64,000 nucleotides of DNA from Arenibacter echinorum. Its GTDB lineage: Bacteria; Bacteroidota; Bacteroidia; Flavobacteriales; Flavobacteriaceae. The notes under the pieces are model-generated. The model was not told the origin of the DNA. It saw only the letters and a program-made list of their open reading frames with translations, and did not search any database. Both the position numbers and the translations under genes were made by a program. The stretch spans positions 560,495-624,494 of the forward strand of contig NZ_QLLN01000004.1 of assembly GCF_003259375.1 (NCBI RefSeq), given 5' to 3'. This document shows positions 47,846-56,548 of the stretch, piece by piece. Each line of letters begins with the position of its first letter. Positions within the stretch are counted from its first letter, which is position 1.

Positions 47846-48056
47846 TAAGTTTTAGAAAATCTTATGTCACCGTTGCTCCAAAATAGAAGCATTTCCTAAC
47901 GAACTCCTAAGCAATTTCCATGCCCTTCCCCTATTTAAAACAGTTTATGGTCATGGATGACAAGTGGTGCATGCCATAGGAGTCCTGATCACTATTTAAA
48001 TTTTCTTTCCGTGTAAGGGAAAATCAAATTAAGGTTCGGACTCTTACCCGCAAAGA

Positions 48057-49304
48057 CTACCTATTTAGTTCTATACTCGCCAATATAAACGGACCTGTTC
48101 CTTTTGGGTCGTTGGGGCGAATAATTTCATTTACATAATATTCATAGGATCCATCCCTGTATGGGTCGCCTCCCAAACCGGCAACTCCACATACTTGGTT
48201 AAGATTAACAATACCACTCTCTTCAATTGAAATTAAATTATCCAATATTCCAGCATAGGCCTTTTCTGCAATCTCCAAATATTTTTCGGGCAAATATCCA
48301 TTATGGGCACCTTTGGCAAAAGTATAGGTAAACATTGCACTTCCGGATGCCTCCAAATAGTTACCTTCCCGATCACCCTGATCCAACACTTGGTACCATA
48401 GGCCTGTTTTATGCTGATATTTGGTAACTGCATCGGCAAATTGATTCAGGTACCTAATAATCCTCTCTCTTCCCGGGTGGCTTTCAGGCAAAAAATCCAA
48501 AACATCTACCATTGCCATACCGTACCATCCCATAGCCCTAGACCAAAAATGCGGGGAGGTCCCAGTTTTCTTATTTGCCCATTTTTGTTCCTTGCTTTCA
48601 TCCCACCCGTGATAAAGCAGTCCCGTTTTATCATCAAGACTATGCTTTTGTATCAAATCAAATTGATGCACTATATCATCGTACACCTTTTTCACCTCAG
48701 CCTCATCCTTTTCAAAAATTTTGGTGTACTGTGCATGAAAGGGTTCTGCCATATACAATCCGTCCAACCACATTTGATAGGGATACCTCTTCTTGTGCCA
48801 AAAACCTCCATCCGATGTTCTTGGTTGGGAATCCATTTGGCTACTTAAGGTCTGCATGGCCTTTAAAAAACGTTCCTCCTTAGTTTTCTCATATAGGTAT
48901 AACAAAACGTCCCCAGATTTGATCATATCCAAATTCTGGTCCTCCAAAGAGTATGTTTTTATGGTTCCTGTACTATCTATTAGATCATCGGCGTAGGCAT
49001 AGATATAATCGTAGTATTTTTGCTTCTTGGTTTCTTCATATACCTTTATGGCGGCAGATAATACCAAGCCATTGGTATAGCTCCATCGAGGTTTATCTAC
49101 AAAGTCAAGTTTGGTTGCGTCCGGAAAACGTTCAATTTCTGAAGTCAGCATTCTTTCGGACCATTTTAGATTTTCGGGAACAATTATGGCCGCTGTGGAT
49201 TCCTCCTTTACCTCATCGGATTTCCCTTTGGCCTCCTTACATGAAGTTACAGATAAACCAATAATCAATACACAAAGAGAAATACAAGTTCTTAAATTAT
49301 TCAT
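48057..49304 (-). CDS. GH105-like hydrolase lipoprotein (copy 2 of pair)
   Basis: 415 residues, lipobox SVTSC (Cys22), so surface or outer-membrane anchored unlike the secreted GH105 copies. Motifs: LDMIKSGDV (Asp126), YQMWLDGLYMAEPF (Asp181), YHGWDESK, HFWSRAMGWYGMAM and GLWYQVLDQ. It belongs to the GH88/GH105 type. It is downstream of the second DUF4861 gene by three bases, and its gene end faces rhaM across 211 bases of non-coding DNA. Confidence 0.85.
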   Translation of the reverse strand: MNNLRTCISLCVLIIGLSVTSCKEAKGKSDEVKEESTAAIIVPENLKWSERMLTSEIERFPDATKLDFVDKPRWSYTNGLVLSAAIKVYEETKKQKYYDYIYAYADDLIDSTGTIKTYSLEDQNLDMIKSGDVLLYLYEKTKEERFLKAMQTLSSQMDSQPRTSDGGFWHKKRYPYQMWLDGLYMAEPFHAQYTKIFEKDEAEVKKVYDDIVHQFDLIQKHSLDDKTGLLYHGWDESKEQKWANKKTGTSPHFWSRAMGWYGMAMVDVLDFLPESHPGRERIIRYLNQFADAVTKYQHKTGLWYQVLDQGDREGNYLEASGSAMFTYTFAKGAHNGYLPEKYLEIAEKAYAGILDNLISIEESGIVNLNQVCGVAGLGGDPYRDGSYEYYVNEIIRPNDPKGTGPFILASIELNR

Positions 49305-49307
49305 GCT

Positions 49308-50321
49308 TTATAAGTTTAATGAATTAGTAGTGTTGAGCCTTTCCAATTTTTTATCCAAATCCAATATAAATGAAGCCTCATCCTTAATGCCATTGGGCTC
49401 TTGTTCCCATGCCCCAAGAAAATAGTATGTTATTTTATCTGTGGTTGGCTTAAATATAACGAGATGATCATTGACTCCTTCCTTCTGTTCGGCTACCTCA
49501 TCGATCTCATAAAAAAGAGCCATCCCCAGTTTATCGGTTTCATTTACCAATGTCTGAGTACCATATGTTGCTATATAAGCCCACTTTGCTCCTTCTTTTT
49601 TTCTCAAAGGAATATCTTTGAATTTTACAACCCCAGCACATAAGCCTGAAATGGCTTTGGACGGCGTCAATGTTGCAAGTGTATATCTATCCTGCTTGAA
49701 GATAGTTAAAACTACATCCAAATCAATGCGCTGATCAACAGTTTCCCAACCGTCATATTCTATTTTTACGGAAGAGCTATTTTCTGAGTTTTCAATTTTA
49801 ACAGAGGTGTTGGCCACCTTCCTAAAATGGGCCACAGTATCGTTAACAAGTCTGCCATAACCACCTATTCCCATAGATTTTCCGGCCTTTAAAATATCCT
49901 GTCCCCAGTCTGCTGGTTCATGGTAGGAATCAAATCCATCTTGCCCTACATAGGGCAAGATCAAAGAATCTACTTTCTTGCCATAGATGTCGATGGCGTT
50001 TCTCCAATCCAAATATATCCTGTAACCAATTTGATTATTTTCCCATCCCGGTCCCTCGTAGCGAATAAAAAAAGAATGGTCTGTATGATTTTTTGGAACT
50101 TGTAGTTCTTGTACATTTTTAAAGGTATCTCCGCCCTCATACTTTCTTCCGTTCCATTCCCCGCCCTCCTTTATGGATATTTCCGCGTAAGTTTTTTGTG
50201 GCGTAGTGACTTCAATCGCACTACTTTTCTCGCCATCTGTAGTAGCGTCTATTTTTGATGCTTTCTCTTTGCAGGCCAAAACACCTAAAAAAGCAAGACA
50301 TATTATGGCGATTTTTTTCAT
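49308..50321 (-). CDS. DUF4861 lipoprotein in pectin cluster (copy 2)
   Basis: 337 residues, lipobox VLAC (Cys17). DUF4861 core motifs include GPGWENNQIGYRIYLDWRNAIDIYGKK, SYHEPADWGQDILKAGKSMGIGGYGRLV and YYFLGAWEQE. About 90 residues shorter than copy 1, lacking its N-terminal Ca-loop region. It is in the operon GH28-DUF4861-GH105, and probably has the same unknown role as copy 1 on oligogalacturonide fragments. Confidence 0.8.
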   Translation of the reverse strand: MKKIAIICLAFLGVLACKEKASKIDATTDGEKSSAIEVTTPQKTYAEISIKEGGEWNGRKYEGGDTFKNVQELQVPKNHTDHSFFIRYEGPGWENNQIGYRIYLDWRNAIDIYGKKVDSLILPYVGQDGFDSYHEPADWGQDILKAGKSMGIGGYGRLVNDTVAHFRKVANTSVKIENSENSSSVKIEYDGWETVDQRIDLDVVLTIFKQDRYTLATLTPSKAISGLCAGVVKFKDIPLRKKEGAKWAYIATYGTQTLVNETDKLGMALFYEIDEVAEQKEGVNDHLVIFKPTTDKITYYFLGAWEQEPNGIKDEASFILDLDKKLERLNTTNSLNL

Positions 50322-50348
50322 AATTTCTCCTTAGTGGTTAGTTATAGA

Positions 50349-51779
50349 TTAATATTCTACTCCGTTTATGGTGGTATTCTTAAATATTATAGGTTGCGAA
50401 TTTTCAACAGACAATGGAGTTTTTGCTCCTTTAATATGAACGTTGGTAAAGCTTACGTTTTCAACTGGGCTTTCCGCCCTCCCTTTTATTAATATTCCAT
50501 ATTCCCCACCGTTTTCCACCTCAACATCCTCTAAATGGATATTTTTGATCGTAGGAATAAAATTTCCTTCCTGATTGGCATAAATTGCATAGTAGGTATT
50601 AATTTTTAACACCGCCTCTTTCACTTGTCCTACCTTAATATTCTTCACAAATACATTCTCAACAAAGCCTCCCCTTAGGGTATTGGTCTTTATGCGAATT
50701 GCTCTTTCCAAGTTAGGGCTATCCATATTACAGTTCCTAACATATACATTCCTAACCCCAGCTGAAATTTCACTGCCTATAACTACACCTCCATGACCGT
50801 CTTTCATTTCACAGTTCTCTACAACAATATTCTCACTTGGAATATTTACCCTTCTTCCTTCATCGTTTCTGCCCGATTTTATTGCAATACAATCATCACC
50901 CGTGTCAAAAACACAATTGGTAATGTGCACATTTTTAGAGTACTCGGGATCGCATCCATCATTGTTGGGACCGTGACTCTGTACCGTTACCCCATCAATG
51001 GTAATACTGTTGCATTTTATAGGATGTATAACCCAAAATGGAGCATTGGTGAAAGTGACGCCCTTGATCAGGATATTTTCACATTCGAAAGGTTCAAAAA
51101 AGCTAGGCCGTAATTGATAACCTTCCCCGAACAAGCGCTCTGAAACCGGCGTTGCTTCCTCATTCATTTTACGTAACCTTGGTAGGTTATGGTCGTCTTT
51201 TTGTTGCGGTTCCCCATCAACATAACCATATCTTTCCGCTCCACACCAAGGCCACCAATTAGTTTCACTTGCTTGTCCATCAAAAATTCCCTTCCCCGTA
51301 ACAGCTATATTCTTTTGTTTATAGGCGTATATGAGCGGAGAGTAATTCATAAGCTCAACGCCTTCATAAGAGGTATGGACAACGGGTAGATAAGCTTTGG
51401 AATCCTTAGTGAACAGAACCACCGCACCTTCCTCCAAATGAAGGTTCACATTACTTCTTAAGTGAATTGGACCGGTTAAAAAATTTCCTGCTGGAACAAT
51501 TACTTTGCCACCACCCTCGTTGTGACAACTTTCAATGGCCAATTTAATGGCTTGGGTATTATCGGAGACACCATCTGCCACTGCACCAAAGTCCATAATA
51601 TTATAATTTTTATCGGGAAATTGAGGCACTATTATATCCTTGATGATCTTATCGGCAGTTGCGAACACGTCCACAACCTCCTTTTGATCTTTCGGTGTTT
51701 CCTTGCAGGCGTTGAGTGCAAGACCTGCTATTAGAAAAAACAGAAATGTATATATGCGAAAGCGAAGTCTGGTTTTCAT
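50349..51779 (-). CDS. GH28 polygalacturonase/rhamnogalacturonase lipoprotein
   Basis: 476 residues, lipobox ALNAC (Cys25). All four GH28 motifs are present: GPNNDG (Asp274), DTGDDCIAIKSG (Asp295, Asp296), GHGGVVIGSE (His329) and RIKT (Arg362, Lys364). The inverting acid/base set is complete, so it should be active on homogalacturonan or rhamnogalacturonan. Exo action is suggested by the inserted loops around residues 165-215 but not proven. First gene of the leftward operon; a LacI operator lies 15 bases upstream of its start codon. Confidence 0.92.
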   Translation of the reverse strand: MKTRLRFRIYTFLFFLIAGLALNACKETPKDQKEVVDVFATADKIIKDIIVPQFPDKNYNIMDFGAVADGVSDNTQAIKLAIESCHNEGGGKVIVPAGNFLTGPIHLRSNVNLHLEEGAVVLFTKDSKAYLPVVHTSYEGVELMNYSPLIYAYKQKNIAVTGKGIFDGQASETNWWPWCGAERYGYVDGEPQQKDDHNLPRLRKMNEEATPVSERLFGEGYQLRPSFFEPFECENILIKGVTFTNAPFWVIHPIKCNSITIDGVTVQSHGPNNDGCDPEYSKNVHITNCVFDTGDDCIAIKSGRNDEGRRVNIPSENIVVENCEMKDGHGGVVIGSEISAGVRNVYVRNCNMDSPNLERAIRIKTNTLRGGFVENVFVKNIKVGQVKEAVLKINTYYAIYANQEGNFIPTIKNIHLEDVEVENGGEYGILIKGRAESPVENVSFTNVHIKGAKTPLSVENSQPIIFKNTTINGVEY

Positions 51780-51793
51780 GACGTTATGTTCAA

Positions 51794-51807
51794 TGTAATC
51801 GATTACG
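51794..51807. promoter_or_regulatory. LacI-family operator at GH28 promoter
   Basis: TGTAATCGATTACG, one change from the perfect palindrome. On the - strand it lies just after a TACATTAG box, itself preceded by TTG at a 16-base spacing, so a bound repressor would cover the transcription start. The gap 51780-52096 otherwise holds only a 93-codon frame with no protein features, which I do not accept as a gene. Confidence 0.75.
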
Positions 51808-52096
51808 CTAATGTAATAAAGTTGAGGCTGTCAACATAATTATATACGTTAAATTTAACTTGCCCAACTTCTTAGGCATTAAACAAAATAGAAATCTGCT
51901 ATAGTAAATACATCCTATGTCCAGGACAATATACCCTATGGTTTTTTGATTGTAAATCCGAGGCTTTTCAACATCAATAAAAAGGAATAACCTATTTTTA
52001 AATCCTCTCCGCATTATGTGGAATGAATTGAATAAAATGACATTAACCGAAGTTTGCCAATAAAAACAGATTCCGGGAAAAATATGCAACTTATAA

Positions 52097-52804
52097 TTAC
52101 TTCAAGTACTTTTCCACAAACTCCTCCTTAAAGGCACGCCCGATAGGCACATAGGTTTCTTTGTCAAAGATGATACGCTTGCCAGACACCTTCACAATTT
52201 GCCGTGTGTTCACAATGAAGGATTTATGTACCTGCGCAAACTGGTCTAATGGTAGGGTCTGCAACCAATACCTTAAGGAATGGGAGGTAAGATGTTTTTT
52301 CTTGGCAGTGTAAATTTCGGTATAGTCCGCCTCGGATTGGATATAAAAAATATCTGCAACGGCAATTTTAAGATGCTCGTAACCCGACTTTATAAATATT
52401 ACTTCAGACACTGTCTTCTTTTCCACATCATTTTCCCCAGACGATCTTTGTAGATTGGGCATCGGGATTTTGGAAACGGCCATTACAAATCGTTCAAAGG
52501 AAAATGGTTTTAAAAGGTAATCCATCACATGATACTCATAACTCTCAAGTGCGTATTCAGAAAAGGCTGTTGTCAATATTACATGAGGTTTCTTGTTCAA
52601 TGCCCTTAAAAAGTCCATCCCTGAAATCTTAGGCAAATGGATATCCAAAAAAATCAGGTCTACCTCTTCGGTTTTTAAATAATCCATAGCCTTGAGGGCA
52701 TCCGCAAAAGTAGCCTTGAGCTCCAAACTCTTCATTTCACCAATATACTTTTGAAGTACCCGCTGTGCCGGCGGTTGGTCCTCTATAATAATGCAGCGAA
52801 TCAT
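52097..52804 (-). CDS. LytTR-family response regulator
   Basis: 235 residues. Receiver domain with the acid pocket IIEDQ, phospho-acceptor LIFLDIHLPK (Asp54), TAF and LLKPF (Lys), then a C-terminal LytTR DNA-binding domain (about 130-235) with YIQSEADYTEIYTAKKKHLTS, FAQVHKSFIVN and FIKSGYEHLKI. Its ATG overlaps the kinase stop by four bases. LytTR proteins bind two 9-bp direct repeats about 12 bases apart, and such a pair (53919, 53940) lies in front of the divergent receptor gene. Confidence 0.92.
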   Translation of the reverse strand: MIRCIIIEDQPPAQRVLQKYIGEMKSLELKATFADALKAMDYLKTEEVDLIFLDIHLPKISGMDFLRALNKKPHVILTTAFSEYALESYEYHVMDYLLKPFSFERFVMAVSKIPMPNLQRSSGENDVEKKTVSEVIFIKSGYEHLKIAVADIFYIQSEADYTEIYTAKKKHLTSHSLRYWLQTLPLDQFAQVHKSFIVNTRQIVKVSGKRIIFDKETYVPIGRAFKEEFVEKYLK

Positions 52805-53817
52805 GAACTACCTTTTTTAAGATCAATGTCTAAAATAACGGAATAGGTGGTCTCAGATTCATCAATGGACAAACTATAAGCTCCTGGATAAATTAAACCT
52901 AAACGCTTTTTTACGTTTTGTAGACCAATTCCATGGGCAAGGTCATCCGTATTGGTTTCACGCCTAAAAGAATTGGTGCATTCAAATTTTAATAGGCCTT
53001 CTTCGGTTACCTTTATGTCGACACTAATAAATATATCTTCGGATTGGCTTGCAGTACTATGTTTGAAGGCATTTTCCACGAATACGGTCAATATTAGGGG
53101 TGCAATTCGGTATCCGGAACCTGTAATATCCGTTTTAAAATCTACTGTTCCCCTATTTTCAATTTGCAATTCACTTAATTGTGTATAGTTCTTCAAATGT
53201 TCTATTTCCTTGGATAGGGGCACATACTTTTCCTTACAGTCATACAACATATACCTCAATACCGAGGATAGTTCCAAAATAATGGTAGGGGTCTTAGGGG
53301 AATTATCAATGGCGTATGAATATAGATTGTTCAAATTATTGAACAAAAAATGGGGGTTGATCTGGGATTTTAAAAATTGCAGTTCATTTTCCTGCGCCGA
53401 CATTTTCAACTTTTCCACTTCACTTTGGGAACTTATTGCATCCCAAGCAAATTTAAATCCCGACAATATTCCAATTACTGGCAAAACATCGAAGACAGCA
53501 TAATATATCCCAGGAACGATTCTTGCCCTTTTAGTGCCTGGATAAAAAACCAGTTCCAAAAGTTCCTCGGCCCAAATAACACCAAACAACACCAACACTA
53601 CCATGCCTAAAAACTTCCAATATTTCTTTCGATATAACAATCTTGGCATCAGAAAGTACGTAATAAAAGCGGCAAAAATGGTATAGACCAAAAAGAAAAC
53701 CAGTTGGGCGAAGGTAATACCCGGATTGTACTTATCAAAGGAATAGAAAAGCAGCACCAGGATATGGAGCACGATTTGAAAGAACAGTTCCTTCCTGGAA
53801 ATCAAGGCTATTTTCAT
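52801..53817 (-). CDS. LytS-like sensor histidine kinase
   Basis: 338 residues. About four membrane segments in the first ~125 residues, then the His_kinase domain with FLKSQINPHFLFNNLNNLYSYA (His156) and the HATPase part with VENAFKHS and HGIGLQNVKKRL. No separate periplasmic sensor domain. It forms a two-gene operon with the LytTR regulator and is divergent from the outer-membrane receptor gene. The kinase-regulator pair probably controls that receptor. Confidence 0.92.
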   Translation of the reverse strand: MKIALISRKELFFQIVLHILVLLFYSFDKYNPGITFAQLVFFLVYTIFAAFITYFLMPRLLYRKKYWKFLGMVVLVLFGVIWAEELLELVFYPGTKRARIVPGIYYAVFDVLPVIGILSGFKFAWDAISSQSEVEKLKMSAQENELQFLKSQINPHFLFNNLNNLYSYAIDNSPKTPTIILELSSVLRYMLYDCKEKYVPLSKEIEHLKNYTQLSELQIENRGTVDFKTDITGSGYRIAPLILTVFVENAFKHSTASQSEDIFISVDIKVTEEGLLKFECTNSFRRETNTDDLAHGIGLQNVKKRLGLIYPGAYSLSIDESETTYSVILDIDLKKGSS

Positions 53818-53918
53818 TTTTCAAAACTAAGCTATTGCCGTGGTTTCATAAAATAGAGGCATCCCAACGGCATAATTAAGCCCCTAAACAGCGCAGGCTT
53901 TACTTAAAAACCACTGTC

Positions 53919-53948
53919 TGTCGTTCAATGGAATACTTTTGTCGTTCA
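53919..53948. promoter_or_regulatory. Paired direct repeats with LytTR-site geometry
   Basis: TGTCGTTCA at 53919-53927 and again at 53940-53948: identical 9-bp direct repeats, start to start 21 bases, gap 12 bases. This is the arrangement of known LytTR binding sites, although the bases fit the published consensus only in part (GTT core kept). The site lies about 35 bases upstream of the receptor's -7-like box and about 100 bases from the kinase gene start, in the intergenic gap between the pair and its presumed target. Confidence 0.6.
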
Positions 53949-53982
53949 CAGAAAATACCCCACCCATCTGAATAAAAAAATG

Positions 53983-53990
53983 AATCTTTG
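53983..53990 (+). promoter_or_regulatory. -7 promoter box for the outer-membrane receptor
   Basis: AATCTTTG matches TAnnTTTG at seven of eight positions and lies 40 bases before the receptor ATG. With the start of transcription near 53997, the LytTR-like repeats sit at about -50 to -78, a normal activator position. Confidence 0.5.
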
Positions 53991-54029
53991 TAATTCTTAC
54001 AATTCCAATTTAAACTAATTAAAGAAGCC

Positions 54030-56402
54030 ATGAAAAAAATATTGGTACAAATGTTAATCGCCAGCTCATTAATGCTCTATGGCCCTGATGCCTTTGCGCA
54101 GGTAACCATAAAGGGAACTGTGGTGGAGGAATCCAGCGGACAGCCCATTGCCTATGCAACGGTAATGGTCGGCGATAACGAAACCAAGAAACCCATAGAT
54201 GGTACTACCACTATGGATGATGGCAGTTTTAGCTTGGAGACCGATGCTTCCGACTATTATATAGAAGTAAGTTTTCTAGGTTTCAGTACCAAAACATTTG
54301 GACCGCCACCAACACAAGGTAAAACTATAGATTTAGGAAAGGTTGCCCTTTCAGAGGATGCAGAACAATTACAAGAAGTAGTGGTACAGGGCGAAGTTTC
54401 ACGTACCGAATTTAAATTGGATAAACGTGTATTCAACGTAGGCAAAGATCTTAGTACTACTGGGGCAAGTGCCTTGGAAGTTTTAAATAACGTTCCTTCC
54501 GTTAACGTTAACATAGAAGGACGCATTAGTCTTAGAGGGAGTCAGGGAGTGCAGATTCTCATCAATGGCAAACCCTCCATCATCGCCAGTGAGGAAGGAA
54601 ATGCCTTGGGAACCATAACGGCAGATATGATAGAAAAGATCGAGGTAATGACCAATCCTTCAGCCAAATATGATGCCGAAGGTACTTCGGGCATTATCAA
54701 TATTGTCTTAAAAAAGGAAGAACGAAAAGGCCTCAATGGTTCCATCTCGGTGAATACCGGGGCCCCCGATAGCCACAGTGTTGGGGTTAGTCTAAATAGA
54801 AGAACCGAAAATTTCAACCTGTTCACCCAACTAGGGGTAGGACTTAGAGATATGCCAAATGACCTTGAGACGAGAAACGTAGATTTGGTAAATAACACCA
54901 CCATTCTTAGTAATGGTACCGAGTACCGCAATGAAACCTACTATAATTTTATCTTGGGAACTGACTATCATATTAATGATAATAACGTATTGACCCTATC
55001 CGGAAACTTTGCCATGGAAATAGAGGACCAACCTTCCAACACCAGTTTTGTGGCCTTAGACTCCAACAATGCCATTAGCTCGGAATGGGACCGCACCGAA
55101 GTTACAGAAGCAAAAAATCCAAAATTTCAGTACGAATTACAATACAAAAAGGATTTTGAAAACCATGAGGACCATACCCTGCTTTTTAGTGGGTTGGGGA
55201 ATTTCTTTGGGAAGGACCAATCCTCCGAATTCTTTAACAGCACAATTTCCGGAGAGGACAATGATGCCCGACAGCAAACCAGAACCGATTTTAAAGAAGC
55301 TATATTCACCTTTAAACTGGATTATACCAATCCTATTACTGAAGAATTGACCTTGGAAACAGGGGCACAATATGTCATGAACGACGTAAGTAATGATTAT
55401 GAAGTAAATAATTTCACGAACGGCGCCTTTGTAAACGACCCAGGTTTGACCAATGTCTTTGAGTTCGACCAAAAGGTACTAGGTCTTTATGGAACCGGTT
55501 CTTATGAAGGTAAAAAATGGGGCATAAAGGGAGGCCTGCGCTTGGAACAGACCGATCAGAACACCTTGCTGGTTACTACAAGTTCGGCCAACGATCAAAA
55601 GTATGGCAACTTTTTTCCAAGTCTTCACAGCTCCTATAAATTTAGTGACAAGGTTTCCCTGCAAGCTGGATACTCCAAACGTATTTACCGACCAAGGATG
55701 TGGGATTTGAATCCCTTTTTCAATATCCGAAACAATTATAGCGTACGCCAAGGTAATCCCGAATTACAGCCCGAATTTACCGATTCTTATGAGATAACCA
55801 GTATATACATTTTAGGTCCTGCCAGCATAAATTTTGGGGTGTATCATCGCTATACCACAGAGGTTATAGAGCGCATTACCACCTTCGAAGACAACATTAG
55901 CACCACCAAGCCAGAGAATATTGGAACCAATAAAGCTACTGGAATAGAATTCAATGCAAAATATAGCCCTGCCAAATGGCTTACATTGAACGGGGATTTT
56001 AATTATAATCAATTTAAAAGGGATGGTATCTTCGAAACAACCGTTTTCGATTTTAACAATGACCAATGGACTTCCAAATTAATGACAAAAGTTAAACTTC
56101 CATCCGATTTCGATTTGGAAATGACAGGTAACTATCAATCTAGTTACCAAACAGTACAAAGTGACGTTAGTGATATGCTCTTTATGGATATGGGGCTGCG
56201 AAAAAATATAATGAAAGGCAAGGCAGTCCTCAATTTAAGTGTCAGGGACCTGTTCGCCTCTAGGGTAGACGAGAGCCAAATTGCCCAGGCCAATTATGAG
56301 GTATACAATCGTCGTCAACGGGGCACATTTGTTGCCCTTGGCTTTAGCTATGGCTTCGGTAAGGGAGAGGCCATGCAGTATTCCGGGCAGCGTAGGAGAT
56401 AA
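54030..56402 (+). CDS. TonB-dependent-receptor-like outer-membrane beta-barrel protein
   Basis: 790 residues, signal peptide ending AFAQ. An N-terminal carboxypeptidase-D-like regulatory domain (VTIKGTVVEESSGQPIAYATVMVG) is followed by a plug-type region (TTGASALEVLNNVPSVNVNIEGRISLRGSQGVQILINGKPS, MIEKIEVMTNPSAKYDAEGTSGIINIVLKK) and a barrel of aromatic-rich strands. It is the OMP barrel family of Bacteroidota, about 200 residues shorter than SusC and with no SusD partner, so glycan import is not implied. The LytTR repeats upstream suggest control by the divergent two-component pair. Confidence 0.85.
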   Translation: MKKILVQMLIASSLMLYGPDAFAQVTIKGTVVEESSGQPIAYATVMVGDNETKKPIDGTTTMDDGSFSLETDASDYYIEVSFLGFSTKTFGPPPTQGKTIDLGKVALSEDAEQLQEVVVQGEVSRTEFKLDKRVFNVGKDLSTTGASALEVLNNVPSVNVNIEGRISLRGSQGVQILINGKPSIIASEEGNALGTITADMIEKIEVMTNPSAKYDAEGTSGIINIVLKKEERKGLNGSISVNTGAPDSHSVGVSLNRRTENFNLFTQLGVGLRDMPNDLETRNVDLVNNTTILSNGTEYRNETYYNFILGTDYHINDNNVLTLSGNFAMEIEDQPSNTSFVALDSNNAISSEWDRTEVTEAKNPKFQYELQYKKDFENHEDHTLLFSGLGNFFGKDQSSEFFNSTISGEDNDARQQTRTDFKEAIFTFKLDYTNPITEELTLETGAQYVMNDVSNDYEVNNFTNGAFVNDPGLTNVFEFDQKVLGLYGTGSYEGKKWGIKGGLRLEQTDQNTLLVTTSSANDQKYGNFFPSLHSSYKFSDKVSLQAGYSKRIYRPRMWDLNPFFNIRNNYSVRQGNPELQPEFTDSYEITSIYILGPASINFGVYHRYTTEVIERITTFEDNISTTKPENIGTNKATGIEFNAKYSPAKWLTLNGDFNYNQFKRDGIFETTVFDFNNDQWTSKLMTKVKLPSDFDLEMTGNYQSSYQTVQSDVSDMLFMDMGLRKNIMKGKAVLNLSVRDLFASRVDESQIAQANYEVYNRRQRGTFVALGFSYGFGKGEAMQYSGQRRR

Positions 56403-56432
56403 TATACCCCCCCGTATGGGCCAATAAAAAAG

Positions 56433-56463
56433 TCCAAAGTAGTTGATAGGTTGGATTTTTTTG
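56433..56463 (+). terminator. Weak terminator after receptor gene
   Basis: TCCAA (56433-56437) pairs with TTGGA (56451-56455), followed by a T-run to about 56463. The stem is only 5 bp, but the position 31 bases after the receptor stop is right. Confidence 0.45.
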
Positions 56464-56548
56464 TTTAGATCATCTAAAACTTTTTTTGGTATAATACCCC
56501 AGTTCTTAATGGGAGCCGACTATTTTTAAGTGGAAACCCACTACCCTA

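Noticed and set aside
51808-52089. 93-codon - strand frame upstream of the GH28 gene
   Set aside because: It covers the operator and promoter region, has a low-complexity, Ile- and Phe-rich translation and no recognisable motif.
54030-56402. Barrel receptor as SusC of a glycan locus
   Set aside because: About 200 residues short of SusC and no SusD gene follows; it is a different outer-membrane barrel family.
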